64,000 nucleotides of DNA from an uncultured Flavobacteriaceae bacterium (lineage in GTDB: Bacteria; Bacteroidota; Bacteroidia; Flavobacteriales; Flavobacteriaceae). Both the position numbers and the translations under genes were made by a program. This document shows, one piece after another, positions 45,351-53,968 of the stretch. Each line of letters starts with the position of its first letter. Position 1 is the first letter of the stretch. The stretch spans positions 1 through 64,000 of the forward strand of contig CANLCJ010000015.1 in assembly GCA_947489085.1 (NCBI GenBank), read 5' to 3'. The notes under the pieces are model-generated. The model did no database searches and was not told where the DNA came from. It saw only the letters and a program-made list of their open reading frames with translations.

Positions 45351-46784
45351 ATGCAAAAATATGCTGTTTCCGATATATTACAACGAAAAAACAAATCGCC
45401 CGAAGTAACATTAAATGGTTGGGTTAGAACCTTTAGAGCAAATCGTTTTATAGCATTAAACGACGGTTCCACTCTAAGTAACATTCAATGTGTTGTAGAT
45501 TTCGAAAATACAGACGAAGCGCTGTTAAAACGCATTACAACTGGAGCCGCTTTAGAAATTAAGGGAGACGTTGTAGAAAGTAAAGGCAAAGGCCAAGAGG
45601 TAGAAGTTCTAGTAACGGCGCTAACTGTGTTAGGAGATTCAGATCCTAACACCTACCCCATACAACCTAAAAAACATTCTTTTGAGTTTTTAAGAGAAAA
45701 TGCACATTTACGCACAAGAACCAGCACATTTAGTGCTATTATGCGGTTACGCTCCACATTATCTTTTGCCATACACAACTATTTTAACAGCAATGGATTT
45801 TATTACATGCACGCCCCCATTATTACAGGAAGCGATGCAGAGGGCGCTGGCGAAATGTTTAGAGTAACAAAATTAGATGCCAAAACCCCGCCTCTACATG
45901 AAAATGGCACTGTAGATTATACCAAAGATTTTTTTGGAAAAGAGACCAATCTCACGGTTTCTGGTCAACTAGAAGCAGAGACCTACGCAATGTCTCTTGG
46001 TAAAGTATACACCTTTGGTCCCACATTTAGAGCAGAAAACTCTAATACTTCTAGACATTTGTCTGAATTCTGGATGGTAGAGCCAGAAGTAGCGTTTATG
46101 GACTTACCAGGAAATATGGATCTAGCTGAAGATTTCTTAAAGTACGTTTTAAAATATGTTTTAGAACACAATAAAGAAGACTTAGAGTTTTTAGAACAGC
46201 GCTTGGCCGCAGAAGAAAAAAACAAGCCTCAAGCAGAGCGCAGCCCCATGCCTCTAATAGACAAAATAAATTTTGTAATAGAAAACAATTTTAAACGCGT
46301 AAGCTATACAGAAGCCATAGACATTTTACGCAATTGCAAGCCCAATAAAAAGAAAAAATTTAAATACCTTATAGAAGATTGGGGTGCCGATTTACAAAGT
46401 GAACATGAACGTTTTCTGGTAGAAAAACACTTTAAATGTCCCGTTATTTTATTCGATTATCCCGCTGATATTAAAGCATTTTATATGCGATTAAATGACG
46501 ATGGAAAAACTGTGCGTGCCATGGATATTTTATTTCCTGGTATAGGCGAAATGGTTGGAGGCTCTCAACGCGAAGAACGTTTAGATGTGCTTAAAGCTAA
46601 GATGGCTGCATTAAATATACCAGAAGAAGAACTTTGGTGGTATTTAGATTTGCGCAAGTTTGGCACCGCCGTACATTCTGGTTTCGGACTTGGTTTTGAA
46701 CGACTTGTAATGTTTATAACTGGCGTAACGAATATAAGAGATGTTATCCCTTTTCCTAGAACGCCACAAAATGCTGCTTTTTAA
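45351..46784 (+). CDS. asnS: Asparaginyl-tRNA synthetase
   Basis: A class IIb synthetase that charges tRNA-Asn. The N-terminal OB-fold anticodon domain (about 1-115) contains Val-Thr-Leu-Asn-Gly-Trp-Val-Arg-Thr-Phe-Arg. The catalytic domain has motif 2 Phe-Arg-Ala-Glu-Asn-Ser-Asn-Thr-Ser-Arg-His-Leu-Ser-Glu-Phe and motif 3 Gly-Phe-Gly-Leu-Gly-Phe-Glu-Arg near 450. The Asn-Ser-Asn-Thr after Ala-Glu distinguishes AsnRS from AspRS. Length 477 is typical. It is followed by rpoN on the same strand after 88 bp. Confidence 0.96.
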   Translation: MQKYAVSDILQRKNKSPEVTLNGWVRTFRANRFIALNDGSTLSNIQCVVDFENTDEALLKRITTGAALEIKGDVVESKGKGQEVEVLVTALTVLGDSDPNTYPIQPKKHSFEFLRENAHLRTRTSTFSAIMRLRSTLSFAIHNYFNSNGFYYMHAPIITGSDAEGAGEMFRVTKLDAKTPPLHENGTVDYTKDFFGKETNLTVSGQLEAETYAMSLGKVYTFGPTFRAENSNTSRHLSEFWMVEPEVAFMDLPGNMDLAEDFLKYVLKYVLEHNKEDLEFLEQRLAAEEKNKPQAERSPMPLIDKINFVIENNFKRVSYTEAIDILRNCKPNKKKKFKYLIEDWGADLQSEHERFLVEKHFKCPVILFDYPADIKAFYMRLNDDGKTVRAMDILFPGIGEMVGGSQREERLDVLKAKMAALNIPEEELWWYLDLRKFGTAVHSGFGLGFERLVMFITGVTNIRDVIPFPRTPQNAAF

Positions 46785-46872
46785 AATGAGTTTGGCACAA
46801 CTTTTTCATTGTAAGCTTTGTTACAATAGTTTTATACTTTTTTATTTAACTTAGCACTAAACCAATCAGCCC

Positions 46873-48336
46873 ATGCTTAAACAACATTTACAGTTTAAAT
46901 TATCGCAAAAACTTTCACCTCAACAAATTCAGCTTATGAAGTTGATTCAATTGCCTACTCAAGCTTTTGAACAACGTTTAAAACAAGAATTAGAAGAAAA
47001 CCCTGCCTTAGAGGGTGGTAAAGAAGAAGCTGCCAATGAGTTTGATGCAGATTTAGATAATAGTGCTGCAAATGATATTAATGATAATGAAACCATTAAT
47101 GCCGAAGATATTAATGTAGACGAATATTTAAGCGATGATGAAATACCCGATTACCGCACCCATGCCAATAATTACAGTAGCGACGACGATGAAAAATCGG
47201 TTCCTTATGCCGCAGGCACCTCGTTTACACAACACTTAATAAATCAATTAAACACCTATAGACTCTCTGAAGAAGAACGCGATATTGCAGAATTTCTTGT
47301 TGGGAGCGTTGACGAAAGCGGCTATATTAGGCGTTCGCTTTCAGATATTATGGACGATTTGGCATTTACACAAAATATTTATACCACAGAGGATAAAATA
47401 GACGGTGTTTTAAAAATTGTGCATCAATTAGATCCTGCAGGTGTTGGAGCACGAAACTTACAAGAGTGTTTAAGCATACAATTACATCGCAAAGAAAAAA
47501 CACCCGATACCGATTTGGCTATTGCTATTATTGATACTGCTTTCGATGCCTTTACAAAAAAACATTATAAAAAATTATTACAAAAGTTCGACATTTCTGA
47601 AGTACAGCTTAAAGACGCTATTACAGAAGTAGAGCATTTAAACCCCAAACCTGGCGGTTCTTACTCTGGCAATAACCGTATAGTAGAACACGTAGTACCA
47701 GATTTTGCCATTAAAATTGTAGATGGCGAATTAGAACTTACTCTTAATGGAAGAAACGCACCCGAGCTTCACGTCTCTAGAGAATACAATAATATGCTTA
47801 AAGGCTATAAGGACACTAAAGACAAGAGTAAATCTCAAAAAGACGCTGTACTTTTTATAAAACAAAAATTAGATGCTGCTAAATGGTTTATTGAAGCCAT
47901 AAAGCAACGCCAGCAAACTTTATTCGTTACCATGAGTGCTATAATGCACTACCAACAAAATTATTTTTTAACAGGAGATGAGCGTCAACTCAAACCCATG
48001 ATTTTAAAAGATATTGCAGACGAAATCGATATGGATGTCTCTACGGTTTCTAGGGTAGCAAATAGTAAATATGTAGATACACCATATGGCACTAAGTTGA
48101 TTAAAGAGTTCTTTTCTGAATCTATGAAGAACGACCAAGGCGAAGACGTATCTACAAGAGAAATTAAAAAAATATTAGAAACCGTTATCGAAGAAGAAAA
48201 CAAAAAGAAACCGCTAACAGATGAAGCCTTAGCAAAAATTTTAAAAGAAAAAGGCTATCCTATAGCCAGAAGAACAGTTGCCAAATACAGAGAACAATTA
48301 GACATTCCTGTAGCACGTTTAAGAAAAAAGATATGA
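46873..48336 (+). CDS. rpoN: RNA polymerase sigma-54 factor
   Basis: The N terminus is the Gln/Leu-rich activator-interaction region (Leu-Ser-Pro-Gln-Gln-Ile-Gln-Leu-Met, about 14-23). An acidic linker, a core-binding domain, and a helix-turn-helix (Asp-Val-Ser-Thr-Val-Ser-Arg-Val, about 393-400) follow. The RpoN box Ala-Arg-Arg-Thr-Val-Ala-Lys-Tyr-Arg-Glu (about 467-476) recognises the -24 element. Length 487 is normal. It needs bacterial enhancer-binding proteins, none of which is in this window. The next gene overlaps by four bases. Confidence 0.96.
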   Translation: MLKQHLQFKLSQKLSPQQIQLMKLIQLPTQAFEQRLKQELEENPALEGGKEEAANEFDADLDNSAANDINDNETINAEDINVDEYLSDDEIPDYRTHANNYSSDDDEKSVPYAAGTSFTQHLINQLNTYRLSEEERDIAEFLVGSVDESGYIRRSLSDIMDDLAFTQNIYTTEDKIDGVLKIVHQLDPAGVGARNLQECLSIQLHRKEKTPDTDLAIAIIDTAFDAFTKKHYKKLLQKFDISEVQLKDAITEVEHLNPKPGGSYSGNNRIVEHVVPDFAIKIVDGELELTLNGRNAPELHVSREYNNMLKGYKDTKDKSKSQKDAVLFIKQKLDAAKWFIEAIKQRQQTLFVTMSAIMHYQQNYFLTGDERQLKPMILKDIADEIDMDVSTVSRVANSKYVDTPYGTKLIKEFFSESMKNDQGEDVSTREIKKILETVIEEENKKKPLTDEALAKILKEKGYPIARRTVAKYREQLDIPVARLRKKI

Positions 48337-48941
48337 TGCATCGCGTCTTAAAAAGTATTTCTGTTATTTTTCACCCCCTAATAATGCCTGTTTTTGGCGT
48401 TATTTTTTACTTTTTAAATGCCCCGAGGTATGTCGACACCAATATAATTTGGGCCAAAGTTATCTCCCTGTCCATACTTACCATAATTCTGCCTTTACTA
48501 CTTTATTTGCTCCTTAAAATAACTGGCAAGGTCAACTCAATTTATTTAAAAAGTGTAAACGAGCGTGTTTTCCCTTTAATCTTAAATGCTCTAGTTATTA
48601 TACTTACGCTTAGAACCGTGTTTAGAAACCATGTTTATATTGAGTTATATTATTTTTTCGTTGGTATTCTAGTTTCTACATTAGCTTGTTTAATACTTGC
48701 GTTATTTAAGTTTAAAGCCAGCATACACATGATTGCCATTTGTGGGGTTTTCATGTTTTTTATTACACTTAGCATACACTTTGGCATAAATATAAACACC
48801 ACACTGGCGTTAATGGCCATCGCTATTGGAGCTGTAGCCACATCGCGTTTGCACTTAAAGGCGCATACGCCTCAAGAACTTATCATGGGTATGGTAATAG
48901 GGCTGTTTCCGCAATTGGTTCTAGTTCCCTATTGGTTGTAA
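48333..48941 (+). CDS. Integral membrane protein, PAP2-like C terminus
   Basis: The 202-residue protein has about six helices. Its C-terminal Ser-Arg-Leu-His-Leu-Lys-Ala-His-Thr-Pro-Gln-Glu-Leu-Ile-Met-Gly resembles the last motif of PAP2 phosphatases (Ser-Arg-x5-His), but the upstream PAP2 lysine/arginine motif is not evident, so activity is doubtful. The ATG overlaps the rpoN stop (ATGA), implying coupled translation; a second Met one codon on is an alternative start. Confidence 0.75.
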   Translation: MMHRVLKSISVIFHPLIMPVFGVIFYFLNAPRYVDTNIIWAKVISLSILTIILPLLLYLLLKITGKVNSIYLKSVNERVFPLILNALVIILTLRTVFRNHVYIELYYFFVGILVSTLACLILALFKFKASIHMIAICGVFMFFITLSIHFGININTTLALMAIAIGAVATSRLHLKAHTPQELIMGMVIGLFPQLVLVPYWL

Positions 48942-48988
48942 GCCTAATACACTCTTTTTTTAATGCTTACTCTATTCTGCTAAAAACA

Positions 48989-49687
48989 CTAAAGAATGTA
49001 AAAAAGTAAGCCTAATTTTAAGGTGCTTACATTTAAAACAGCCCCCTCTCCTTGCAGCCTTGCATTAGAAAATATGGAATTTAAACCATAGTAGGCATAA
49101 ATATTCCACGTATTGTACCCTAAACTCAATGTAGGGCCGTATTGAAATTTGTTATAATTATCAATATCGCTAAAACTAAAATCCTCAGAATCTCCCTCAA
49201 ACTTACTTCTATTATTAAAAACATAGCCCAATTTTGCACCTACATATACGCGCCAAAATTTGTAGGTACTCGCAGTAGATGTGCGCCACCTAAACTCTAT
49301 AGGAAGCTCTAAGACATGTTCTGAAAATTTATTTCTACTAAAATCATCTTGCTCCTCACCTAAAATGCTAAAATTAAAATCGTCCTGTGCGTCTCTATTT
49401 ATCAATAAGTTTTGGTTGTACGAATTTGTAGAATATCCCAACCCTATACCAATGGCTACATTGCGCTGCTTATTAAGAGGGATATCTTTTATAATTCCTA
49501 GATGAAACCCCAGAGAAAACCCTGTCTGTTTTAAATCTGAAGGTTTGTTAATAAGTACATTATACGTAGTACCTATGTAAAATTGATCTTCCTTATACAG
49601 GCTATCTTTAACTTTACTCGCATAAGATTGGGATAACAAAGGTGTTACATAGGTTAAGCTTATTAAAACGATAAGATAGTATTTCAT
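48989..49687 (-). CDS. Outer-membrane beta-barrel protein, PorT-like
   Basis: A signal peptide (about 1-20, Leu-Leu-Ser-Gln) precedes a beta-rich protein of alternating polar/aromatic strands ending in an outer-membrane type terminal strand (Leu-Lys-Leu-Gly-Leu-Leu-Phe-Tyr-Ile-Leu). Gly-rich strands such as Tyr-Val-Gly-Ala-Lys-Leu-Gly-Tyr-Val-Phe are typical of PorT-family barrels in flavobacteria. Some PorT proteins belong to the T9SS; I cannot tell if this one does. It is a single gene facing the rpoN unit. Confidence 0.78.
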   Translation of the reverse strand: MKYYLIVLISLTYVTPLLSQSYASKVKDSLYKEDQFYIGTTYNVLINKPSDLKQTGFSLGFHLGIIKDIPLNKQRNVAIGIGLGYSTNSYNQNLLINRDAQDDFNFSILGEEQDDFSRNKFSEHVLELPIEFRWRTSTASTYKFWRVYVGAKLGYVFNNRSKFEGDSEDFSFSDIDNYNKFQYGPTLSLGYNTWNIYAYYGLNSIFSNARLQGEGAVLNVSTLKLGLLFYIL

Positions 49688-49725
49688 AATGTGTATCTGT
49701 TTCTACCAGTTAACATGTGCCTTTT

Positions 49726-50982
49726 TTATTTCACCACAATAATGTCTTCAATATTTGTAGTATATCTTGGAGACAAACGCTCCTGGCGCATCTTCCAAGT
49801 GCGTTTTAAATCTTGATTTGCCAACTTTACTTTATTACCCGCATATTTTTCGTTTAAACTATCTATGGCTTGCATTAAAGGTTTGTGCTTTGGATTTTCT
49901 TTATTAAAAAGCTGTAACTGGTGATTGCTTGTAGGTACTAATCCCATAACAATAACACCAGCGCGTTTGTATTTAACACCTGTTTTAAATATCTGTTTTG
50001 CTATTTTCACAGCTTCTCGGCTAATAATTAAACTAGAGTCCGTGGAGTAGGCCAAAGAAACTACTCTACTTTCTCTATGTTGTAATGTGCCTTTATTATG
50101 TTTATCACTTTGCAGCGATACATAAACCATATTACAACTAGAACCCTGTTTTCTCAATTTTTCTGCACAGCGCACCGCAAAGGTAGATACTCGTTCTTTA
50201 ATATTGTCTACATCAGAATAAGTGTTCTCAAAACTTCTTGTTGTAGCAATAGCGCGCTTAGTTTTTATTTCGTCTAGCTGAATTTTAGAGGTACCCTCCA
50301 AATCCTTTTTTAACTTCCACCCTGTTATGGTAAACTGCTTACGCACCCACTCGTCTGGCAATAGTGTAAAATCGTATGCTGTTTTGCAGCCCCTAGCTTT
50401 TAAGCGTTTTTGCAAACCATGGCCTAAACCCCACACATCTTCAAGTTTTAACCATTTTAGAGCTTTAACCCTTTTGGCTTCAGAGTCTATAACATACACT
50501 CCACTTGTAGCTTCTGGAAATTTTCTTGCGATCTTGTTTGCTGCTTTACTTAGTGCCTTAGTGGGTGCAATACCTACACAGGTGGGAATACCTGTCCATT
50601 TTAAGATACGCTGGCGTATTTTAGTACCATATGCCTCAAAATTACAAGCATTAAAACCCTTGAACTCTAAAAAAGCCTCGTCTATACTATACACCTCTAC
50701 ATCTGGAGTAAACTGCTCTAAAATGCGCATTACGCGATGGCTCATATCGCCGTACAAAGGATAATTAGAAGACAATACTTTAATACCATTAGCCTTACAA
50801 AACGCTTCCCATTTAAAAATAGGCGCGCCCATAGGCAGTTTAAGGGCTTTGGCTTCGTCGCTTCTAGAGATAACACAGCCGTCGTTATTGCTTAAAATAG
50901 CTACTGGCTTATTTTGCAAGTTAGGATTAAATACCCGCTCGCAAGAGGCATAAAAATTATTACAATCTACTAGGGCAAACAT
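49726..50982 (-). CDS. umuC: Y-family DNA polymerase, UmuC type
   Basis: Translesion polymerase of 418 residues. The catalytic carboxylates are seen in Val-Asp-Cys-Asn-Asn-Phe-Tyr-Ala-Ser-Cys-Glu (6-16) and Ser-Ile-Asp-Glu-Ala-Phe-Leu-Glu near 98-105. Asn-Asn-Asp-Gly-Cys-Val-Ile-Ser-Arg-Ser is diagnostic of UmuC. A little-finger domain and C-terminal Arg-rich tail follow. No umuD lies next to it, unlike the usual umuDC pair, so a partner must be elsewhere or absent. It comes last in a minus-strand run behind an XRE regulator. Confidence 0.93.
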   Translation of the reverse strand: MFALVDCNNFYASCERVFNPNLQNKPVAILSNNDGCVISRSDEAKALKLPMGAPIFKWEAFCKANGIKVLSSNYPLYGDMSHRVMRILEQFTPDVEVYSIDEAFLEFKGFNACNFEAYGTKIRQRILKWTGIPTCVGIAPTKALSKAANKIARKFPEATSGVYVIDSEAKRVKALKWLKLEDVWGLGHGLQKRLKARGCKTAYDFTLLPDEWVRKQFTITGWKLKKDLEGTSKIQLDEIKTKRAIATTRSFENTYSDVDNIKERVSTFAVRCAEKLRKQGSSCNMVYVSLQSDKHNKGTLQHRESRVVSLAYSTDSSLIISREAVKIAKQIFKTGVKYKRAGVIVMGLVPTSNHQLQLFNKENPKHKPLMQAIDSLNEKYAGNKVKLANQDLKRTWKMRQERLSPRYTTNIEDIIVVK

Positions 50983-51041
50983 GATATAAAGTTAACGCAT
51001 TTTAATTGTTTTACATACGGCAATACCCCCAAAAATTCCTC

Positions 51042-51488
51042 TTAGAAAAGCTGACCTTTCTCTAGAACTTTATGGCCATTACGCTTGTAATATACTTTTT
51101 CGCCATTGGCACAAAATGTATACTTAGAAACTCTCGGGGTTTCAAAAATACTTAGTAAAATAACATCGTCTACAGTACAACCATAATCTTTAGCCACTTT
51201 CTTTTTTACATGATAAAGTGTGGCTCTCCCTCTTTTAAGTTGCGCTTCTATTTTTTTATCAATTTTAGGCTCTTCATGGTCTGTTGAAATACTACACGCA
51301 TTAGCTTTAGAAATTTTACTGGCTTCTGCTAACTCTTCTTCTATTGTTGGTTGCCTGTCTATATACTCCCAAGTATAATCTGCCTTTAATAACACGCGTC
51401 TGCCATCTTCAGTTTTAACAATGTAGTTGTTCTGAGAAAACCCTAAACAAGACACTAAGGTTAGTAAGGCAAAAAGTAATTTTTTCAT
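51042..51488 (-). CDS. Exported DUF3157-like protein
   Basis: I start it at the ATG giving Met-Lys-Lys-Leu-Leu-Phe-Ala-Leu, since this leads straight into a signal peptide (cleavage near Phe-Ser-Gln, about 18). An in-frame ATG at 51542 would bury the signal. The mature part begins Lys-Thr-Glu-Asp-Gly-Arg-Arg-Val-Leu-Leu-Lys-Ala-Asp-Tyr-Thr-Trp-Glu-Tyr, as in DUF3157. The C-terminal half is basic and has two Cys (about 92 and 116). Function is unknown. Confidence 0.65.
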   Translation of the reverse strand: MKKLLFALLTLVSCLGFSQNNYIVKTEDGRRVLLKADYTWEYIDRQPTIEEELAEASKISKANACSISTDHEEPKIDKKIEAQLKRGRATLYHVKKKVAKDYGCTVDDVILLSIFETPRVSKYTFCANGEKVYYKRNGHKVLEKGQLF

Positions 51489-51528
51489 AATAAGAGATAA
51501 TGATTGAATAGGCTTCAAAAATACAATT

Positions 51529-51735
51529 TTAATCGGCAACATACTCCAAAATATCTGCGGGCTGACAATCTAACGCTTTACAGATGGCTTCTAAAGTAGT
51601 AAAACGCACAGCCTTGGCTTTTCCAGATTTTAGGATGGATAAGTTGGCTGTTGTTATACCTATAATTTCTGCCAAATCTTTACTCTTCATTTTACGCTTG
51701 GCAAGCATTACGTCTAAATTCACAAGTATTGGCAT
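51529..51735 (-). CDS. XRE family HTH regulator, small
   Basis: The 68 residues are one Cro/C1-type helix-turn-helix domain: Lys-Ser-Lys-Asp-Leu-Ala-Glu-Ile-Ile-Gly-Ile-Thr-Thr-Ala-Asn-Leu-Ser-Ile-Leu-Lys is the recognition region (about 17-36). It ends with the usual Leu-Asp-Cys-Gln-Pro-Ala-Asp-Ile-Leu-Glu helix. Only 3 bp separate it from the upstream DUF2975 gene, so it is co-translated. DUF2975 plus small XRE is a recurrent pair. Two matching dyads at the promoter (52281-52328) are probably its operators. Confidence 0.9.
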   Translation of the reverse strand: MPILVNLDVMLAKRKMKSKDLAEIIGITTANLSILKSGKAKAVRFTTLEAICKALDCQPADILEYVAD

Positions 51736-51738
51736 GAC

Positions 51739-52266
51739 TTAAATGGTTAAATCGTTTTCGTCTTTAATGTATTTTCCTCTGTTTAAAACATCCAAATAGA
51801 GGTACACTAAAAAAGCAATGACTAAGTGTGCTAACACAATGAAATAATCATCTTGCAGTTTAAAATTAGCGCCCTTTATTAATATAGCTCCTGTAAATGT
51901 TACAATATAAATTAAAGGCATCAAGTTTAATTTTAAGAACAAGCGCAAGTGCTTTATAGATTTAGATTTAAACACATTTTCTTGAACAAACACGCCTAAA
52001 AACATTTTAAACACATAAAAATAAACGCCGTAATAGAGCATACTTAACCACATGAAAAGAATAGAATAATTAAACGGAATATTAATATGTAATCCCACTA
52101 AAGGCACATGAACTTTTCCTTTACCTTCTACAATGTCTACGAACGGTATTTGAAAACCAAATTTATATTCCAAATAGGCTCCTATTGAGAATAACATTGT
52201 AAAGCCCAATATACTTGTAATACTATAAAATAATAAGGTTGCCGAAAGGTATGCTAAATGTTTCAT
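51739..52266 (-). CDS. DUF2975 family membrane protein
   Basis: The 175-residue protein has four membrane helices (about 5-30, 65-90, 110-130 and 140-160). The segment Phe-Val-Gln-Glu-Asn-Val-Phe lies between helices two and three, a position where DUF2975 proteins are conserved. Its function is unknown. It lies directly ahead of the small XRE gene. It is first in its transcription unit, and its -7 element lies inside a pair of operator-like dyads. Confidence 0.82.
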   Translation of the reverse strand: MKHLAYLSATLLFYSITSILGFTMLFSIGAYLEYKFGFQIPFVDIVEGKGKVHVPLVGLHINIPFNYSILFMWLSMLYYGVYFYVFKMFLGVFVQENVFKSKSIKHLRLFLKLNLMPLIYIVTFTGAILIKGANFKLQDDYFIVLAHLVIAFLVYLYLDVLNRGKYIKDENDLTI

Positions 52267-52276
52267 TTAAAAATTA

Positions 52277-52332
52277 TTTATTATTGTTTTTCGATAACAA
52301 ATATAATAAAATTATTGAAAAACAATAATAAA
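52277..52332. promoter_or_regulatory. Paired operator-like dyads around the DUF2975-XRE promoter
   Basis: Two 17-bp dyads share the pattern TTATTG-N5-C(G/A)ATAA: 52281-52297 (one mismatch) and 52312-52328 (perfect). Their centres are 31 bp apart, three helical turns. The outer parts form a perfect 16-bp inverted repeat, TTTATTATTGTTTTTC at 52277-52292 with GAAAAACAATAATAAA at 52317-52332. The minus-strand -7 box lies between them. The layout fits autoregulation by the small XRE protein. Confidence 0.65.
52298..52325 (-). promoter_or_regulatory. Promoter of the DUF2975-XRE unit
   Basis: On the minus strand TTG (52323-52325) and TATATTTG (52298-52305) are 17 bp apart, a little short of the usual 19-20. 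Both parts overlap or touch the operator-like dyads. Confidence 0.6.
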
Positions 52333-52371
52333 ACACAAATAAAACATAATTTGTACATTTTAGCGCTCCAA

Positions 52372-52402
52372 TTGTATTAGTATTTACTTCCCCGTATCTT
52401 TG
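52372..52402 (+). promoter_or_regulatory. Biotin operon promoter giving a leaderless message
   Basis: TTG (52372-52374), a 20-bp spacer and TATCTTTG (52395-52402) fit the Bacteroidota consensus. The bioF ATG starts at 52407, just where transcription should begin, so bioF mRNA would have essentially no 5' leader. Confidence 0.7.
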
Positions 52403-52406
52403 CAGC

Positions 52407-53558
52407 ATGTTACCCAGAAAACTAGAGCAAAAATTAGAGCAGCGCCTTTCTAAAAATGCATTACGCAGCTTAGGAGAAACAACGCCTCTAATTGATTTTT
52501 CATCAAACGATTATCTAGGGTTTTCAAAATCTGAGGCTATTTTCGATGCTGCACATAATATCTTGGTACGCCATAACATAAAACAGAACGGCGCCACAGG
52601 GTCACGCTTGCTATCAGGAAACCATAAGCTCTATCATGTAGCAGAATCTCAATTATCTAAAACCCATAACAGTGCATCAGCATTAATATTTAACTCAGGG
52701 TACAACGCCAATATTGGTTTTTTCTCTTGTATACCGCAACGTGGCGATATTATTTTATACGACGAATACAGCCATGCGTCCATACGCGATGGCATTAGTA
52801 TGAGTCTTGCTAAAGCATATAAATTTCCTCATAATAATATAAGTGCTTTAGAAGCTTTAATAGAACGCTATCTTAAAAAAATAGACACAGACCAACACCA
52901 CATTTATGTAGTTACAGAATCTGTATTTTCTATGGATGGCGACACCCCTGATCTGGTTAAACTGTCTCAATTATGCAGAGATACAGCAACGCATTTGGTA
53001 GTTGACGAGGCACATGCTATTGGTGTTTTTGGAAAACAGGGCGAAGGGCTCGTACAACATTTAAATATAGAAGCTGCCGTTTTTGCACGCATCATTACAT
53101 TTGGTAAAGCGCTAGGTTGCCACGGCGCTGCTATTTTAGGAAACCAATTGCTCTGCACTTATTTAATTAATTTTTGCAGATCTTTTATTTACACTACCGC
53201 ATTACCGCCACACAGTTTAGCAACCGTTTGCAGTGCTTACAATACACTAAAGGTTTCGCAGAACCGTTATAATCTGGAAGAAAACATTGCACATTTTAAA
53301 ACTGAAATCGTTAAAAACAACCTCCAAGACTCGTTTATAAGTTCTAATTCTGCAATACACTGCTGTGTTATTTCTGGAAACGATAGCGTAAAAGCCGTCG
53401 CTATAGCCTTACAAGACGCTGGCTTTAATGTAAAACCTATTTTATCTCCAACAGTACCCGAACATCAAGAACGCTTGCGTTTTTGTTTACACAGCTACAA
53501 TACAAAAAAAGACATTACCAAAGTTCTGCAAACTCTTGCTAATTTTACAAATATATGA
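52407..53558 (+). CDS. bioF: 8-amino-7-oxononanoate synthase
   Basis: A PLP enzyme that condenses pimeloyl-ACP/CoA with alanine in biotin synthesis. Ser-Asn-Asp-Tyr-Leu-Gly-Phe (about 33-39), Val-Val-Asp-Glu-Ala-His-Ala-Ile-Gly (about 198-206) and the PLP lysine Lys234 in Thr-Phe-Gly-Lys-Ala are present. Length 383 is standard. The N terminus matches other flavobacterial AONS, so the ATG next to the promoter is right. It opens the unit bioF-DUF2007-bioD-bioA-KAS, with a 4-base overlap to the next gene. Confidence 0.95.
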   Translation: MLPRKLEQKLEQRLSKNALRSLGETTPLIDFSSNDYLGFSKSEAIFDAAHNILVRHNIKQNGATGSRLLSGNHKLYHVAESQLSKTHNSASALIFNSGYNANIGFFSCIPQRGDIILYDEYSHASIRDGISMSLAKAYKFPHNNISALEALIERYLKKIDTDQHHIYVVTESVFSMDGDTPDLVKLSQLCRDTATHLVVDEAHAIGVFGKQGEGLVQHLNIEAAVFARIITFGKALGCHGAAILGNQLLCTYLINFCRSFIYTTALPPHSLATVCSAYNTLKVSQNRYNLEENIAHFKTEIVKNNLQDSFISSNSAIHCCVISGNDSVKAVAIALQDAGFNVKPILSPTVPEHQERLRFCLHSYNTKKDITKVLQTLANFTNI

Positions 53559-53968
53559 GCGATACGTTTAAAACCATAGCCCAGTTTCAATACTCTACAG
53601 AGGCTCGAATTGTAAAAGGACGGTTAGAGGCAGATGGTATTCCTGTATTTTTATCTGATAGTTTTACTATAGATACAGACCCATTGGTAAGCAATGCTAT
53701 AGGAGGCGTAAAACTAAAGGTATATGCCAGAGATGCACTAAAAGCACAATACATACTACAATCTATAAACAAATATGCTTTAGACGATGAGGGTAATGCC
53801 ATTTCCTGCCCCAATTGCAAAAGCGAAAATGTGGCATTATTTTCTACCATAAAAGACATTAAGTCTTTTTTTGCGTTTATTTTTGGCGTACTATTTTCAG
53901 CCTTGCCATTTTACACAAAACACAGGTACCGATGCGAGGTTTGTAAAAACGAATTCAATTTAAAATGA
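53555..53968 (+). CDS. DUF2007 protein with zinc ribbon
   Basis: Residues about 1-70 match DUF2007 (Ala-Arg-Ile-Val-Lys-Gly-Arg-Leu-Glu-Ala-Asp-Gly-Ile-Pro-Val-Phe-Leu), a small fold of unknown function. A zinc ribbon follows, with Cys-Pro-Asn-Cys (84-87) and Cys-Glu-Val-Cys (about 129-132), interrupted by one hydrophobic segment (about 104-121). It overlaps bioF and bioD by four bases on each side (ATGA), so it is translated with the biotin genes although no link to biotin is known. Confidence 0.85.
   Translation: MSDTFKTIAQFQYSTEARIVKGRLEADGIPVFLSDSFTIDTDPLVSNAIGGVKLKVYARDALKAQYILQSINKYALDDEGNAISCPNCKSENVALFSTIKDIKSFFAFIFGVLFSALPFYTKHRYRCEVCKNEFNLK

Noticed and set aside
51489-51542. Upstream ATG at 51542 for the DUF3157-like gene
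   Set aside because: It would put 18 residues in front of a clear signal peptide and overlap the XRE gene. The ATG at 51488 is better.
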